Assembly: GCA_964019055.1 (NCBI GenBank)
Contig: OZ025217.1
Coordinates: 9,049,966 to 9,113,965 of the forward strand
Direction: 5' to 3'
DNA length: 64,000 nucleotides
From: Anthopleura xanthogrammica
Lineage: Eukaryota; Cnidaria; Anthozoa; Actiniaria; Actiniidae
Below the pieces are notes generated by a model that saw only the letters and a list, made by a program, of their open reading frames with translations, was not told the origin of the DNA and searched no databases. Below are positions 42,960 to 62,649 of the stretch, one piece after another (the stretch's first letter is position 1; every line of letters starts with the position of its first letter). The translations under genes and the position numbers were made by a program.

Positions 42960-43325
42960 GGATGGTGACTACTCACCCCCCTTTTAATATAAAAAAAAGT
43001 GTTTTTAACTGAAAACGATTTCTCTAGATAAACTTTCACTCGATTTCCTTGAAGCTCTCAAAATTTAATTTCTGTCAATTTGAGACGCCATTTTTTCTTG
43101 ATAATTTTCTCGCCTTTTATACTTTTCTGTGGTAGAGTGCAAACAATATATCTGTGAAATACAAATGACTAAATAGTAAATTTAAATAAAATTTAAACAA
43201 TAGAATCTTGATCAATTGTAAATAATAGAAAAAACGGATATATCGTTTGCACTCTATCGGCACGAGGTACCCTGAACCAGTCACTCCCCCCCCCCCCCCC
43301 TTAAAAATCCTGGATCCGCCCCTGC
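42960..43325. repeat. Composite repeat with GGATCCGCCC end and nested inverted element
   Basis: The right end reads C-run, TTAAAAATCCTGGATCCGCC; the left end GGCAAATCCAGGGATGG resembles its inverse. Inside, TAGAGTGCAAACAATATATC (43133) pairs with GATATATCGTTTGCACTCTA (43256), a separate inverted-repeat element. Confidence 0.5.
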
Positions 43326-43436
43326 CTGTGACCTGATCGCCTAGTGACTGTATGTCGCGAGCTTAGGGATCCATAGATCCAGCTCTGTACTAAATTATTG
43401 ACCTAACATTATATGGACATTTGTGACAAAAATGTT

Positions 43437-43473
43437 TTTATTTAAAGAAGTTCAACACAAAATTCCATTTATT
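43437..43473 (-). promoter_or_regulatory. Poly(A) signals of cyclophilin copy 2
   Basis: Minus-strand AATAAA at 43468-43473, two bases after the stop codon, and again at 43437-43442. The second is at the more usual distance. Confidence 0.5.
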
Positions 43474-43474
43474 T

Positions 43475-44502
43475 CTATTGTGCGTCATCCATAGTGACTT
43501 CAAATGGCTTATCAACAGTTAATGCCCCAGAGTCAGCAATCTTGACCTCACTCGTTGGTCTGTCAGAATGGTTCGTCTTGCTATTCTCGATCTTACGTAC
43601 AACATCCTAGAATATTAAAGATTATCAAATAAATTATAAGGTTGTTTTTTTTTTGTGTGAGTTTTATTGTTTTTGTTTTGTTGTTTTTCTAAAACTCTAA
43701 GTAGTTCATTGGTTTATTTAGGGACTGGTCATTATTTACAGAGAGGGGGAGAGGGTGGAAGGCTGTTGCATTTTGATTTTCACTCGCAGAAATTTTCATA
43801 ATCCCTCCCCCCAAAAAGTACCCTTTGTCTCTCGTAGCCCTGTCCTTTGTTGGACATAAAAAATACTGCCCCCCCTCTATTTGCATCAGCCCCCTCCCTG
43901 TAAATAATGACTGTCCCTTGGGATTCCAATTTTATTGGTGTCCAGCAACAAAGCATAGTAGTATAGTACATGTAATTGCCATACTTGAAAAAATCTGGAA
44001 CAAAGTGATTATTTTAGGAGTTATTGCAGTGCAAAGTGTGTAAATGACACCAAAGCGAGGCTAGTCAGTATTGATCAGCAAAATCTAGTACTTATATCTG
44101 TAAATTCATTCCATAATAACTTAAAAGAAAAAATGCCACTGCATTCAAACTTTTCCTGCTCACTCACTTCTGGATGCTCTTTCATGTAAGATTGATATAC
44201 TGATAAAATTTTTGATTGACAAAGTTTAAATAGAAAAGTGAACAATTGCCATTTTTAAGAATCAGTTTCACACACTTACCATTCCACTGACAATCTTTCC
44301 AAAGACAACATGTCTTCCATCAAGCCAGGGTGTCTTGGTGGTGGTAATAAAAAACTGTGATCCATTGGTGTCTTTACCAGCATTAGCCATACTCAGCCAA
44401 CCAGCGCCATAATGATGGAGCTTAAAGTTTTCATCTGCAAATTTTTCACCATAAATACTCTTGCCTAGAGGAAATGAATAATTCAATGTTCATGTGAATA
44501 AT

Positions 44503-44536
<34 letters not shown>

Positions 44537-47500
44537 CTTTCGTCAGGGAGCCCACTCACAATAGCGATTTTCAGTGAGGCCCTGAGAAACACACACACAC
44601 ACAAAGTAATAATAACAAAAATAATAAAAGAAAATATAAATATAGGAATTTAGAAGTACAAAATATATATAAGTAAAACTCAAAACTATGAATGCATATT
44701 AAATAAAAGTCAATGATATATAAAACTATAAAAAAAAAAAATTTAAGTATTGCTAATAGCTAACTTAAAAAATCCATTTTTACTGTATTTTAAAGCCTAT
44801 TAAGCTAAGTTAATTGATAAAAATTTAGGTAGCTTGAGATGACTACTGTATGTGTGTTGGGGTGATGGCTAAACATGTCACACCTTAAAATTACTTGTGT
44901 CAATTCAAATCACAGGAAAAACAATATAAAAAATGAAACATTTTTTGGGTTTGTACAACAGTGTCCTTGTGGCCACCATCAGTACTGTGTCAGTCCCAGA
45001 TCCTCATGTGGGAAATACTGTAGTCCCCTGCGTGTTGAATCTACGCATTTGTATTTTCTATGTTGTGGGATAAAATAGTTATAAAATGGTTTCTCGTGGC
45101 ATACCGTGGATATCCCACTCGTCACTTGTATTTTGTTTGTATACACACTCACCTAAAGGTTCATACATGTGTATACTAGAAATAAGAAACTACAAGTGAC
45201 TCGTGGGATATTCTATGATATGCCACTCGAAACCATTGTATAACTAGTATATAATTACACGCAGAAGGGTTGTAACAACCATAAATATTTATGGTAAACA
45301 CAAAATACCTATAAAAATACACAAAATAAATATACGCATGCATATATCAGTTAATATTTACCTCCAGTACCATCACCATTAGTGAAGTCTCCACCTATAT
45401 AAACAAGACAACAAAACAATTCTTTGAGAAACAATATAATATTATTACAAATCATAATTTCAACCACATCAAAATTGATTAAAAATGAACAACACACATG
45501 AGATAAGTTGGTAACAAGCGGTACTATGCTTATCAGTTGAGCTTGGAATGACTGAGGTTTTGTCACAAAGTTTTGTCATTGATAAGTACATGTTGTCAAG
45601 GAATTAAGCATAATACTGATTATTAAGCTCATGACATTTTTCCACACTATATGGTTCAATACTTTTGATGTTGCCCCTGACAACATGTACTTTTCAACAA
45701 CAAATGTTTGTGATAAAACTTTGGTCATTCCAAGCTCAACTGAGAAGTGTAGTAAGCATGGTGATAAATAGCATTAGCTAGCGCTTCGGAGAGCTCAAGC
45801 AAAATTGAAATAAGAAATTAGAGTCATTGAAGTCATATAGATAAAGAGATCAGAGTAAAATAAATGAAGATAAATATAATATAATATTTAATATGGGAAA
45901 GCACAGGTGACATAGTGGTGAGAGCACTGATGCCTCTCTTACAAATGTGACTGGGTTCCATCCCTGGACTTTGCGTATATGTGAAATTAGAGCTGTTTGT
46001 TAGTCCTTTACTGTACTTCAAGGGTTTTTTCTCTGGGTTTTCTGGTTTTTACTTACTCCATCCGCAAAAATCAACTTCTGGTTTTCATTGACCTTTTTGG
46101 CGGCACTGGCAATCACATGTAGGTAGATTTAATCATAATGGAGCTGAGTGTAGAGCCGTGAGTACTGTCTGGTATTTTTATCAAACTTTTCTTATTATTG
46201 ACAAAATGTAGGAATGCTGTATAGTATTTAGTACATTATATTCTTACCAATAAATGTACACAGTAACAGTGAAATTACTTGTCTTTGTTTTATTTTTATC
46301 TTTGCAAATATAAACAAAAGGCGCTAGTTAAAGCTAGTTAATGAGGAAATATGCTGCGTGTATTTTTCCTTATTTATTACACGTAATATCGTGCAGTCAA
46401 CGCACTTGCAGGCAATACACGCGTAAGAGTGTACTACACTAAGTGTACTACACGCGTTTTACACGCGTGTTATGTTAACATTCCCGTGAGCTGTACTGTA
46501 TTTGTTGATCCTTGTGATTGTCCCATACATGAAATACTTGCCATACAACTAAAGCATCACAATCAAGTCTGAATTTTAATATAGCAGTATGGCCTATTTT
46601 TCTCCTACCTTGGATCATAAAATCCTTAATGACTCTGTGGAAAGCACTCCCTCTGTAGCCAAATCCTTTCTGCAACAAACAAAAAATACTAAAATTAAAG
46701 CTTAAAGAATTCTATTGCTAGACTAATTAATGAATAAGGGTTAAAATACCTAATGCGTAAATATTTACGGTGTTCAGCTTACCCATGAGATTAATATCGC
46801 CCTGGACCCCCACAGTTGCCACATATACAACATTGCCTGGCTGCGTAACCAGCGTGGTTGGTCCTTGTAGTGTAGTGATTAACACGTCGGACTAGTATAC
46901 CGAAACCGTGGGTTCGAGTCCTGCCAAGGGCATATGATATTTTTCTCTTAATTCTTTATTCTATTATTCACACTGAACGCATTTCATTTCACTGTTAAAA
47001 TACCTAGGGAAGAGATGTTTTTTCTCCTGGTAGGGCAGAATTTTATGCCAGCATTAGCTTGCCAGGTTGTCAGGTTTAACTTAAGGGTTAAGTTATTGCA
47101 GCTAAGACAAGGGGTATTCTGGGTAGTCAATATCCTGGGCATTTGGAGAGTGTTTGCATACAGACACATGCATGAAGACTGACAAAATGCTTTGTTTAAT
47201 TTGGTAACTTGAATCATTCTTTGAGAGCTAAAAAACTAGATAATTTGTGCATATTAACCTCATTAACTTTTACCAAGAACACTCTTCACTCTGTGCTTCT
47301 ATGTTTTAACCCTTTTGAACCTGACAACAATTTTTGATTTTGGTGTTGATACTTCAACAGGTTTGCCTATATTTGTTACATGAAGAGTGAATGGCTTACC
47401 AGTATTTATTTTTCTGTGAAACGTGATTCAAGGTTTAAAATCTTTTTATGTGCATGTTAAAGCAGCTTTAGATTTTGCATCAAAGTGAAGGAGATTTTGT

Positions 47501-48272
47501 AATGATCCATGACAAGTAAAAATATCAAATATTCTTGAGCTGCCATCATGAGATTCAAAATCCCTTGAGATATAAATAACAATGAAATTGCCACCATCTT
47601 GGTTGATATAACAAGATAATCTTAATGAGGAATCCTTTGTATGGTCAACTAAGATAGTGGCCAGTGACTTAACATGCACCCGAAAAAAATTTAACATTGT
47701 TTCAACACATTTGATATTCACTTTAAAACTAAAGAAATGGGCTACCTGTGGTAATTAAGATGTTCGATATTTGAGCAAAGTTATAGTCAGTTACTTTATA
47801 TTGATAAAGGCAGACGATTTAAAAAATTTAAGACATGAACCGCTGAGTTAACTGGATGGTAAGTAATGTGTAAATAACGGTACAAGTCATTACGACCATT
47901 ACACAAGTCATTACACGTGTCACATTCGCATTGATACCCGGCCGGATAACGCCGGAAAAGCGAAAATCAAAAACTTAGCTGTTACGTCTATGAAGAATAA
48001 GCTTATATACTTAATGCAAGAATAAATAGCTAGCTGTGAATAAATAATCAAATAAAAAAAATGCAAAGACTTACCTCGTGTGTCGCCAACTCAAAGAAAT
48101 TCTGTGCAGTCTTTGGTACGGTTTTGCCAAACAGTCCTATCTCAATCCTGCCAGCTTTCTTCCCACCAATAGTAATGTCAAAAAATACCTTCTTAGTTAC
48201 AAGAACATCTTTAGAGGCATTTACTGCCACTACAAATAGGGTAAAAACGCTAAGAAAAGCTAAGAAATTCAT
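43475..48272 (-). CDS. ER cyclophilin, cyclophilin B family, copy 2
   Basis: Five minus-strand exons: 48272-48075, 46669-46609, 45394-45362, 44464-44280 and 43606-43475 (TAG), 202 residues plus stop with consistent phases. The signal peptide is [19 protein letters not shown]. The isomerase core carries the expected residues: [35 protein letters not shown]. It should act as a prolyl isomerase in the ER lumen. It ends VTMDDAQ. The start is 621 bp from the divergent copy 3, so the two probably share a promoter. The introns hold a tRNA-like gene (46861-46932), a SINE (45899-46165) and MITEs. Confidence 0.95.
43721..43917. mobile_element. MITE with GGGACTGGTCATTATTTACAG ends
   Basis: GGGACTGGTCATTATTTACA at the left pairs with TGTAAATAATGACTGTCCC at the right, with GAGGGGG / CCCCCTC next inward. 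It lies in the last intron of cyclophilin copy 2. Confidence 0.75.
44505..44600 (-). mobile_element. LINE or SINE 3' tail fragment
   Basis: On the minus strand GGGCCTCACTGAAAATCGCT, then GTGAGTGGGCTCCCTGACG and a TTTATTTATTATTATT tail. This looks like the end of a retroposed element with an (ATT)n tail. A (CA)n run sits at 44590-44604. Confidence 0.45.
45080..45242. mobile_element. MITE family D (GTGGCATACCGTGGATATCC), copy 1
   Basis: TCTCGTGGCATACCGTGGAT near the left end and ATATGCCACTCGAAACCAT near the right end are inverted, with CACTTGTA / TACAAGTG inside. Related copies lie at 50237-50464 and, partially, 25782-25850. It is in an intron of cyclophilin copy 2. Confidence 0.75.
45899..46165 (+). 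mobile_element. tRNA-derived SINE
   Basis: A-box-like TAGTGGTGAGAGC and B-box GGTTCCATCCC about 35 bp later form a tRNA-like head. The body has pyrimidine tracts and TCCGCAAAAATCAACTTCTG, which matches TCCGTAAAAATCAACTTCTA in the SINE-like repeats at 35434-35770 and 20880-21420, so the three share a body. Confidence 0.7.
46861..46932 (+). tRNA. tRNA-like gene, anticodon AGT (Thr), possibly decayed
   Basis: A 72-nt cloverleaf without intron. The acceptor stem GTCCTTG/CAAGGGC pairs 7 of 7 (one G-U) and the discriminator is A. The D-stem is GTGT/ACAC. The anticodon loop CTAGTAT gives AGT. The T-arm GTGGG-TTCGAGT-CCTGC has two G-U pairs. The B-box GGTTCGAGTCC is perfect and a T5 terminator follows at 46940-46944. 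Weak point: the pair next to the anticodon loop is A-A. It lies in intron 1 of cyclophilin copy 2, antisense to that gene. No 3' CCA is encoded, as expected in a eukaryotic nucleus. Confidence 0.6.
46940..46944 (+). terminator. Pol III terminator of the tRNA-like gene
   Basis: TTTTT beginning 8 bp after the discriminator base. Confidence 0.6.
46945..48074. other. Intron 1 of cyclophilin copy 2; remainder
   Basis: No further element was identified. A minus-strand frame at 47446-47721 (91 codons) lacks a recognisable domain. 47738-47752 carries GGGCTACCTGTGGTAAT, also found at 13428-13444, probably a solo transposon end. Confidence 0.5.
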
Positions 48273-48893
48273 CTTTTGGACCGGGTTCTGAGTAGAAAAG
48301 AATTCCGTGAGATTTGCTCTGAACTAGTGAACAGGATTCTATTCATTATCATACAACCAATCAGATCACTGCTTTGGGCTTGTCTGACCAATCACAAGCA
48401 GACACGCTAAGGAGTCCAAAGCAATTCATAAAAGGACGCATGTACGTAAAAGAAACAAAAAGTTTAATAAAACATTAAAAGTTGTTTATTTAGTATTTTG
48501 TAAATTAAAAAAAAAACAAATTTAATACACTATCAAAAAATCGCAAAACAGCGAATAGAAAATAGAATAAAAATAAAAAGCGAAGCTAACAAATTCCTCA
48601 AGACAGTTAAACTTGTGAATTCGGCTTACTTGGCTTACTTGAGCTTCGAAAGTCTATTTAATTCAGCATTCGTGAAGAAAAAAAATTACTATCATCTATA
48701 AGTGGTCTCCCTGTGCCTTTATGTTTCCACAGTACTTCCTGTTTGACATTTTGTTACTTCCGGTACAGCGCGCAAGGTTTTCTGGGTAAGCAGCTTTTAA
48801 TAAAGAGTATATTGTTGTCCTCGAATGAGGAGTATTTAAACCCGGTGTATGGTTTCAAGGCGTATGTTGCCTACAGGATCGCTCCTGAAAATC
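48273..48893. promoter_or_regulatory. Divergent (bidirectional) promoter of cyclophilin copies 2 and 3
   Basis: 621 bp between opposed start codons. CCAAT occurs at 48357-48361 and 48388-48392. The second is followed after exactly nine bases by ACACG (48402-48406), one mismatch from the ER stress response element CCAAT-N9-CCACG. Cyclophilin B is an ER folding enzyme and in vertebrates its gene responds to ER stress, so this match is plausible, but it is unproven here. The right part (48713-48890) reads as 5' UTR. Confidence 0.55.
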
Positions 48894-55504
<6,611 letters not shown>

Positions 55505-56765
55505 GGGAATGACAACAGAACAACACAGGAAACCCATGTTCTTCTTTCTAGGCTATGAGAGCATTCTAGTTATCTGGGACTACATTTTGTCCAAGTAACT
55601 TGAACTGCAGAAGGTTGGGATATATATTCTAGAGATGAATCCACTTTTATGGTGCGCACCTTTTTACTCAAAATTCATTTTTTTACTTAATTGGAAATTG
55701 GAATTGTATTAGAAATTGGAATTGTACAAGAATTGCAATAGTTTTCTTGGTAATTACTTGCATGAGCTTGTGTTTTCCTTTTATTTCTGACACAATTAGT
55801 TACTGAGCACAGCAATCTCCAATTTAAAAAAAAATCTTACAGTAGATCTAATCTATATTTAAGAATATTGGTTTCTTGTGTTTTTTTTATGCATGTTTGG
55901 TCATCAAAATAAGTTATTGTTTGAGGAGGAACAATGCTATATCCACTGTTTTATATAAGTTATAATAACAGAAATAAAAAAAGTTTAAATAATTTTTTGA
56001 CTTTTTTAAAATCGTGTATAAAATTGGTTGTCTTGCTGAAATTCTGAATTGGAGGGGAGTGGGAGGGGGTTGGGGGACAGCAAACAATTGATTATAATAA
56101 CTAGTTCGCTGTGCCATCTTGAAAGGTAGTTGTGCATTTGTATCAAAGTGAGACCAAAGGTGAGTTTACAATGTTAGGTACATGTGAATAGTTGTCCAAG
56201 GTATCAAGAAAGGTCTCTATCATTGCGAGCTCACCATTGGTTTTGCTTCAGTGCACTTTCAAGATGGTGCAGGGAACTGTGAAGTGGAGTAGCTATTATG
56301 CAGGGGCTATGTAAAGGGTCAGTTTTTACCTGAAAGCCATGTCTTGAAAATTTATTTCTATCAATGCTGAGCCTTGAATGAGTCACATTGTAGCAGGTGA
56401 AGAAAAAAGAGGGTGTGTAGTCATTAGTGTCACCTGTTAGACTGCCCCTTATGATGACCACAAAGGTCTATTGGAGGGACCTGTGGGGCATCTATGGATA
56501 CTTTTAGTTTAGTGCAATTTTCGATTTTGTGAAGGACTGCATTAAGGTCCAATATGAGCATGTGTGTACCAAAATACTCTACTGTGATTTTGCTTGATTT
56601 CCCTGTTCGCATGTATTAGCACACTTTCTTAGCCTCAACCAAATTTTTCAAGATTTTGTATTTGTCTAGCACTTTTATTTAAAGGTCTTTTATAAATTGG
56701 GCTCCCTGTGGGTGGTCTGTCGCTCACCTGCACTAACAGTTCCTCCAGCCATCGAAGAAACAAAG
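55505..56765. other. PPIB 3' UTR and intergenic region
   Basis: The PPIB poly(A) signal AATAAA lies at 55973-55978. 56120-56640 contains overlapping minus-strand frames (56231-56461, 56430-56612) that look like one disrupted coding sequence of unknown origin. A solo hAT end (AAATTGGGCTCCCTG, 56694-56708) matches the right end of 22057-22214. Confidence 0.5.
56231..56612 (-). pseudogene. Possible disrupted coding sequence, unidentified
   Basis: Two overlapping minus-strand frames of 60 and 76 codons join near 56430-56461 with a frame change. The composition is protein-like (for example SIDAPQVPPIDLCGHH), but I recognise no family. It may be a transposon-derived relic. Low confidence. Confidence 0.2.
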
Positions 56766-59240
<2,475 letters not shown>

Positions 59241-59628
59241 AACCCATTGTTACTGAATGAACTCAGTGGATGATAGTGAACCGATCTAGACTTGATTGTT
59301 TATAGCTTATAAGGTACATTGGCCTCATACGTAGCAGACGTTCATTATTGGGTCGTCCTGTGGTATTCGCTGACAGTATCTCATTCGTTCATAGCTAGCC
59401 AAGTAACGTACTCCTAATTTCACCAGATATTTGCGGCAGCAACTCTACAATGTGCAGGTCGATCCATTATTTTGCATAGTTGAGTAAAAAATTAAATAAT
59501 ATTGAGTAAAAAAATGATAATGATAAAAAGAAAAGAAAAAAAAAAGAAAAAAAAAGAAAAAAAGAAAAAATTTAAGTGCACCGGTTTTCGATTATTTTTG
59601 CGTTTCGTTTCATAAATAGAGATTACTT

Positions 59629-59763
59629 CATGGAAAGTGCGCGCGTACGGTTTTTATTCACGAGTTGTGAAGTATCATAAAACGAACAAGCGAGTCTTCG
59701 AGCGCGTGAGTTTTATGATACGAAACAACGAGTGAATAAAAACTGTACAAAGCACTTTCCATG
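59629..59763. repeat. Foldback element with CGAG-type centre
   Basis: CATGGAAAGTGC at the left and GCACTTTCCATG at the right; arms GTTTTTATTCACGAGTTGTG / CGAGTGAATAAAAAC, TATCATAAAAC / GTTTTATGATA, and centre GCGAGTCTTCGAGCGC. Confidence 0.8.
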
Positions 59764-60061
59764 GTGTTTTCTTTTTATTATATTCATACCGAGATTTTCA
59801 ATTTGGTTTGAATTAGAGACTATTTTAGTTTACAAAGTTTGTAAACAAAGCTCAGTTTGCAAACTAAAAATTGTATTGCAATAATTCTTTATTTTACAAC
59901 GCTGTTTTACAAGCATAATAAAAACTTATTCTTATTAACTTCTAATTCGGTTTCTAAGTTTAATCTTTTCTACTTCTAGGCTTTTAGTTTACACCATAAA
60001 TGATTGCGAAAGCTTACCGAAGTTTCTGTCGCCTTCTTACACGACAAAGCTGCCTTTCAAT

Positions 60062-60452
60062 TCCTCGTTGTTGTTTAATACATTTTTAAGAACTTTTCCA
60101 CGAGATTTACATCTCGGTCAGCTTTTCCTCTGCTCTACTATTGGTATTTCATCGATTTTCTCTTTGGTTTCGTCGTCTAAGTTATATTTTCATCCATGTT
60201 TTGAACTCAAACTTTCTAGTTTAGGTCTCACCGAATTGAAGTCGTCTTCTTACAAAAGCAACTGAAGCTGACTTTCTTGTTGTTGTTTAAGTTTTCAGTA
60301 CTTTTAAAGAACTTTTACAATAGATTTACATCTCAGGCAGCTTTTTCTCCGCTTTACTATAGGTAATCCATCGATTTTCTCTTTGGTTTGTCGTCTAAAA
60401 TATAGTTTCATTCATGTTTTGAAATAAAAACTTTCTAGTTTAGTCGAAAGTC
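60062..60452. repeat. Tandem duplication, about 215-bp unit, 2 diverged copies
   Basis: CTTGTTGTTGTTTAA starts both copies (60065, 60278). ATTTACATCTC, ATCGATTTTCTCTTTGGTTT and AACTTTCTAGTTTAG follow in order in each. Confidence 0.85.
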
Positions 60453-60485
60453 TCACACGAAAGAGCAGTGGAGCCCGTTGCTGCC

Positions 60486-60605
60486 GGCTTCTGATTGGAC
60501 GTATCGTTTTTCTCACGCGTGAAGAAAAGCCGTACGTGGCTTCTGATTGGACGTATCGTTTTTCTCACACGTGAAAAAGCGATACGCGCATTGTGATTGG
60601 TTGGG
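60486..60605. promoter_or_regulatory. Tandem CCAAT-box (ATTGG) cluster
   Basis: Two copies of GGCTTCTGATTGGACGTATC followed by TTTTTCTCAC-CGTGAA, then GTGATTGG. This gives three ATTGG boxes within 110 bp, about 480 bp upstream of the chromodomain start. Promoter function is inferred. Confidence 0.4.
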
Positions 60606-60674
60606 AAAAGTGAACGAACGAACATTTATTACACAGGATTTTACTGAGTAAATCTCGGTATGTATATAATAATT

Positions 60675-60750
60675 ATCGTTTCATAATTGTCGTTTCATAA
60701 TTGTCGTTTCATAATTGTCGTTTCATCATTTTCGTTTCATCATTTTCGTT
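60675..60750. repeat. 15-bp tandem repeat GTTTCATAATTGTC
   Basis: Five head-to-tail units, the last two carrying CATCATTTTC. Confidence 0.9.
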
Positions 60751-61081
60751 TATATGCGCTCAAGTCTGAGACATGTAAAATATAATGTAGTTTCGTGAGT
60801 TTACAAATTATATTGACAATAAATTGTTGTTATTTTTTTTTTCTTTTCTCATTCATTGTCTTCCATTGTTTTGCAACTGGATGTCTAAACAATTACTAGT
60901 GTCGTTTCCGCGGATTTATTGCCACCATGCAATAGACTTAATTTGCCAAAATTGTTATTAATGGTCTGTGACAGTAAAAATAAAAACCCGGGTGTTGCGT
61001 TCTAATCGGTAAGTCTGCCATCCTCAGTCTTACTTGATTCAGTGGCTCTTGATGCAGTCATTTTATATGAGTACTGCTAAC

Positions 61082-61447
61082 ATGTCTAAGCGTGTAAGAC
61101 CTTGCTCGGGATTTTATAAGTCCATTCTTACTGAAGATTTCGGTGTTTCCTTAAGCTCTAAGCTTAAACCCCAATCTAAAGTCGTTGTGTTACCAGAGAC
61201 TTACGAAGTCGAACGTGTTGTAGCGAGAAGAAGCCGCGGCAGAAAACGCGAATACTTTATCAAACGGAAGAACTACAGCTCAATAGAGAACACTTGGGAG
61301 CCAGAAGAACACCTGCCTAAAGAACTTATCACTGCCTTCGCCCAGCCAGATATCGACCCTATTCGAATTGAGGAATATAGAGAACGCTTGGCTTTACTCC
61401 TTGAAACTCGTCTTACATCAAAAGCCATGGAATGCAACGAAAGTCTC
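61082..61447 (+). CDS. Chromodomain protein, first exon (3' partial)
   Basis: Start chosen at ATG 61082 (AACATGTCT); in-frame ATGs at 61052 and 61067 are alternatives. The frame encodes 122 residues to a possible donor CTC|GTAATG at 61448; without splicing it runs into a G-run repeat and stops at 61495. The chromodomain is at about residues 42-95: YEVERVVARR, GRKREYFIKRKNY, ENTWEPEEHL, containing the aromatic-cage Tyr and Trp. The third cage position (YFIKRKNY in place of YLVKWKGY) lacks the usual Trp, so methyl-lysine binding may be altered. A host chromatin reader and a chromovirus integrase tail are both possible. The N-terminal SKRVRPCSGFY and the absence of integrase upstream favour a host gene. 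Confidence 0.7.
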
Positions 61448-61457
61448 GTAATGAGAC

Positions 61458-61738
61458 ACCCCGGGGGGGGGGGGGGGGGTACTCCCTATTATTGACTATA
61501 CGGGATGCTCCGCCTGAAAGGGCTACGTTTTTCAGGCCGCAGGTATAGAAAAGGGGTGGGAATTTGTGAATTTTGGTATAAAAAGGGGTAGTTTTTCTTC
61601 AAAAGTATATGAAAGGGGTACCTTTTCAGGCAAAAAAGTATATAAAAGGGGTAACTTTTTACTTAAATTTGGTATATCAAAGGGTAAGGGGTCGAAAGTT
61701 CGGGCGGAGCATCCCCGTATGAAACAACCCGAAGTACC
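61458..61738. mobile_element. G-run-ended MITE, family E, copy 3
   Basis: CCCCGGGGG... GTACTCCCTATTATTGACTA at the left and GAGCATCCCCGTATGAAACA at the right, aligned with 42491-42743. The right G/C-run is lost (ends GAAGTACC). It abuts the chromodomain ORF. Confidence 0.85.
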
Positions 61739-62649
61739 TTTGTAAATGAGTGCGAGCAGTCAAGTAGAACATTTAAATTTGGCGCTTTTGAGCTCATGAA
61801 TGTCCCGGAAGTGACGCCTCATTCTACGCGATGAGATCTATGAATTTGGCATTATTTTTGCGCTATGTGTAGTTTTGGAAATTTGAGTCAAAGGGCTTTG
61901 GAAAGTTTTGGAAAAGGTTTGGAAATTCTCAAAGGGGATTTTGTACGAACCCTGTATCTCAGTTTGGGACCTTAAGCAACTCGAAATCTAGAACGAGGAC
62001 GTCAGTATCTGAACGAAAAAAAAACATGACATCGTTCTTGCCTGAATGCGATATTCAGCATGTGCATGTCGTTCACGTCTTGGATCAAGAACTAATTCAC
62101 CTATTTTCAGATCTTCCTCTATCATTAAATCACAGTTCTGAAACCTCGGGTCACACGTCCCAATCCTAGATTTCGAGGTCCTAGATTTGTTAGGTTCCTA
62201 TTATCTGCTCCAAATAGTGGTCAAACACTGACCACCATCTGTCAAACATAAACAATCATCTAACAAAAAATAACTGAATAAACGACATAAAAATGGCATC
62301 CAAAAGGTCGAAGCAGAAATTTATTTCGCATATTAAAATTTAGGGACATCTAATTTTTAATTATCATACAAACAAAATAGTGTGGCACAACTTCAATATC
62401 TCCAGCAGCAACAGCCTGTGGGTTGCCTGTGTGATATTTACGGTTTCTAAGTTATGTATTACAGAAATAAGAATACAAATATTGACTATTTTGTATTGCA
62501 GATCAAAAGGTTAGGGTTTTTAGAAATGCATGTTGCTGTCGTTGGTATAGCGAAAACACCAATTGCAAAATCTAAATAGTTTGATTTCGTGTTTAAATAT
62601 TGCAATATATATAAATAGAAATAAAACAATTATATACGAATAAAAAGTT
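61739..62649. other. Intergenic or intronic spacer; nothing recognised
   Basis: No domain-bearing frame, no structured repeat. Further exons of the chromodomain gene may lie here undetected. Confidence 0.45.

Larger units (their letters stand above)
59241..61033. other. Intergenic region between ZCCHC24-like and chromodomain genes
   Basis: Poly-A-rich run at 59525-59570, a foldback element at 59629-59763, a tandem duplication at 60062-60452, a CCAAT-rich tandem at 60486-60605 and a 15-bp tandem at 60675-60750. No coding exon. The right end is the presumed promoter of the chromodomain gene. Confidence 0.55.
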
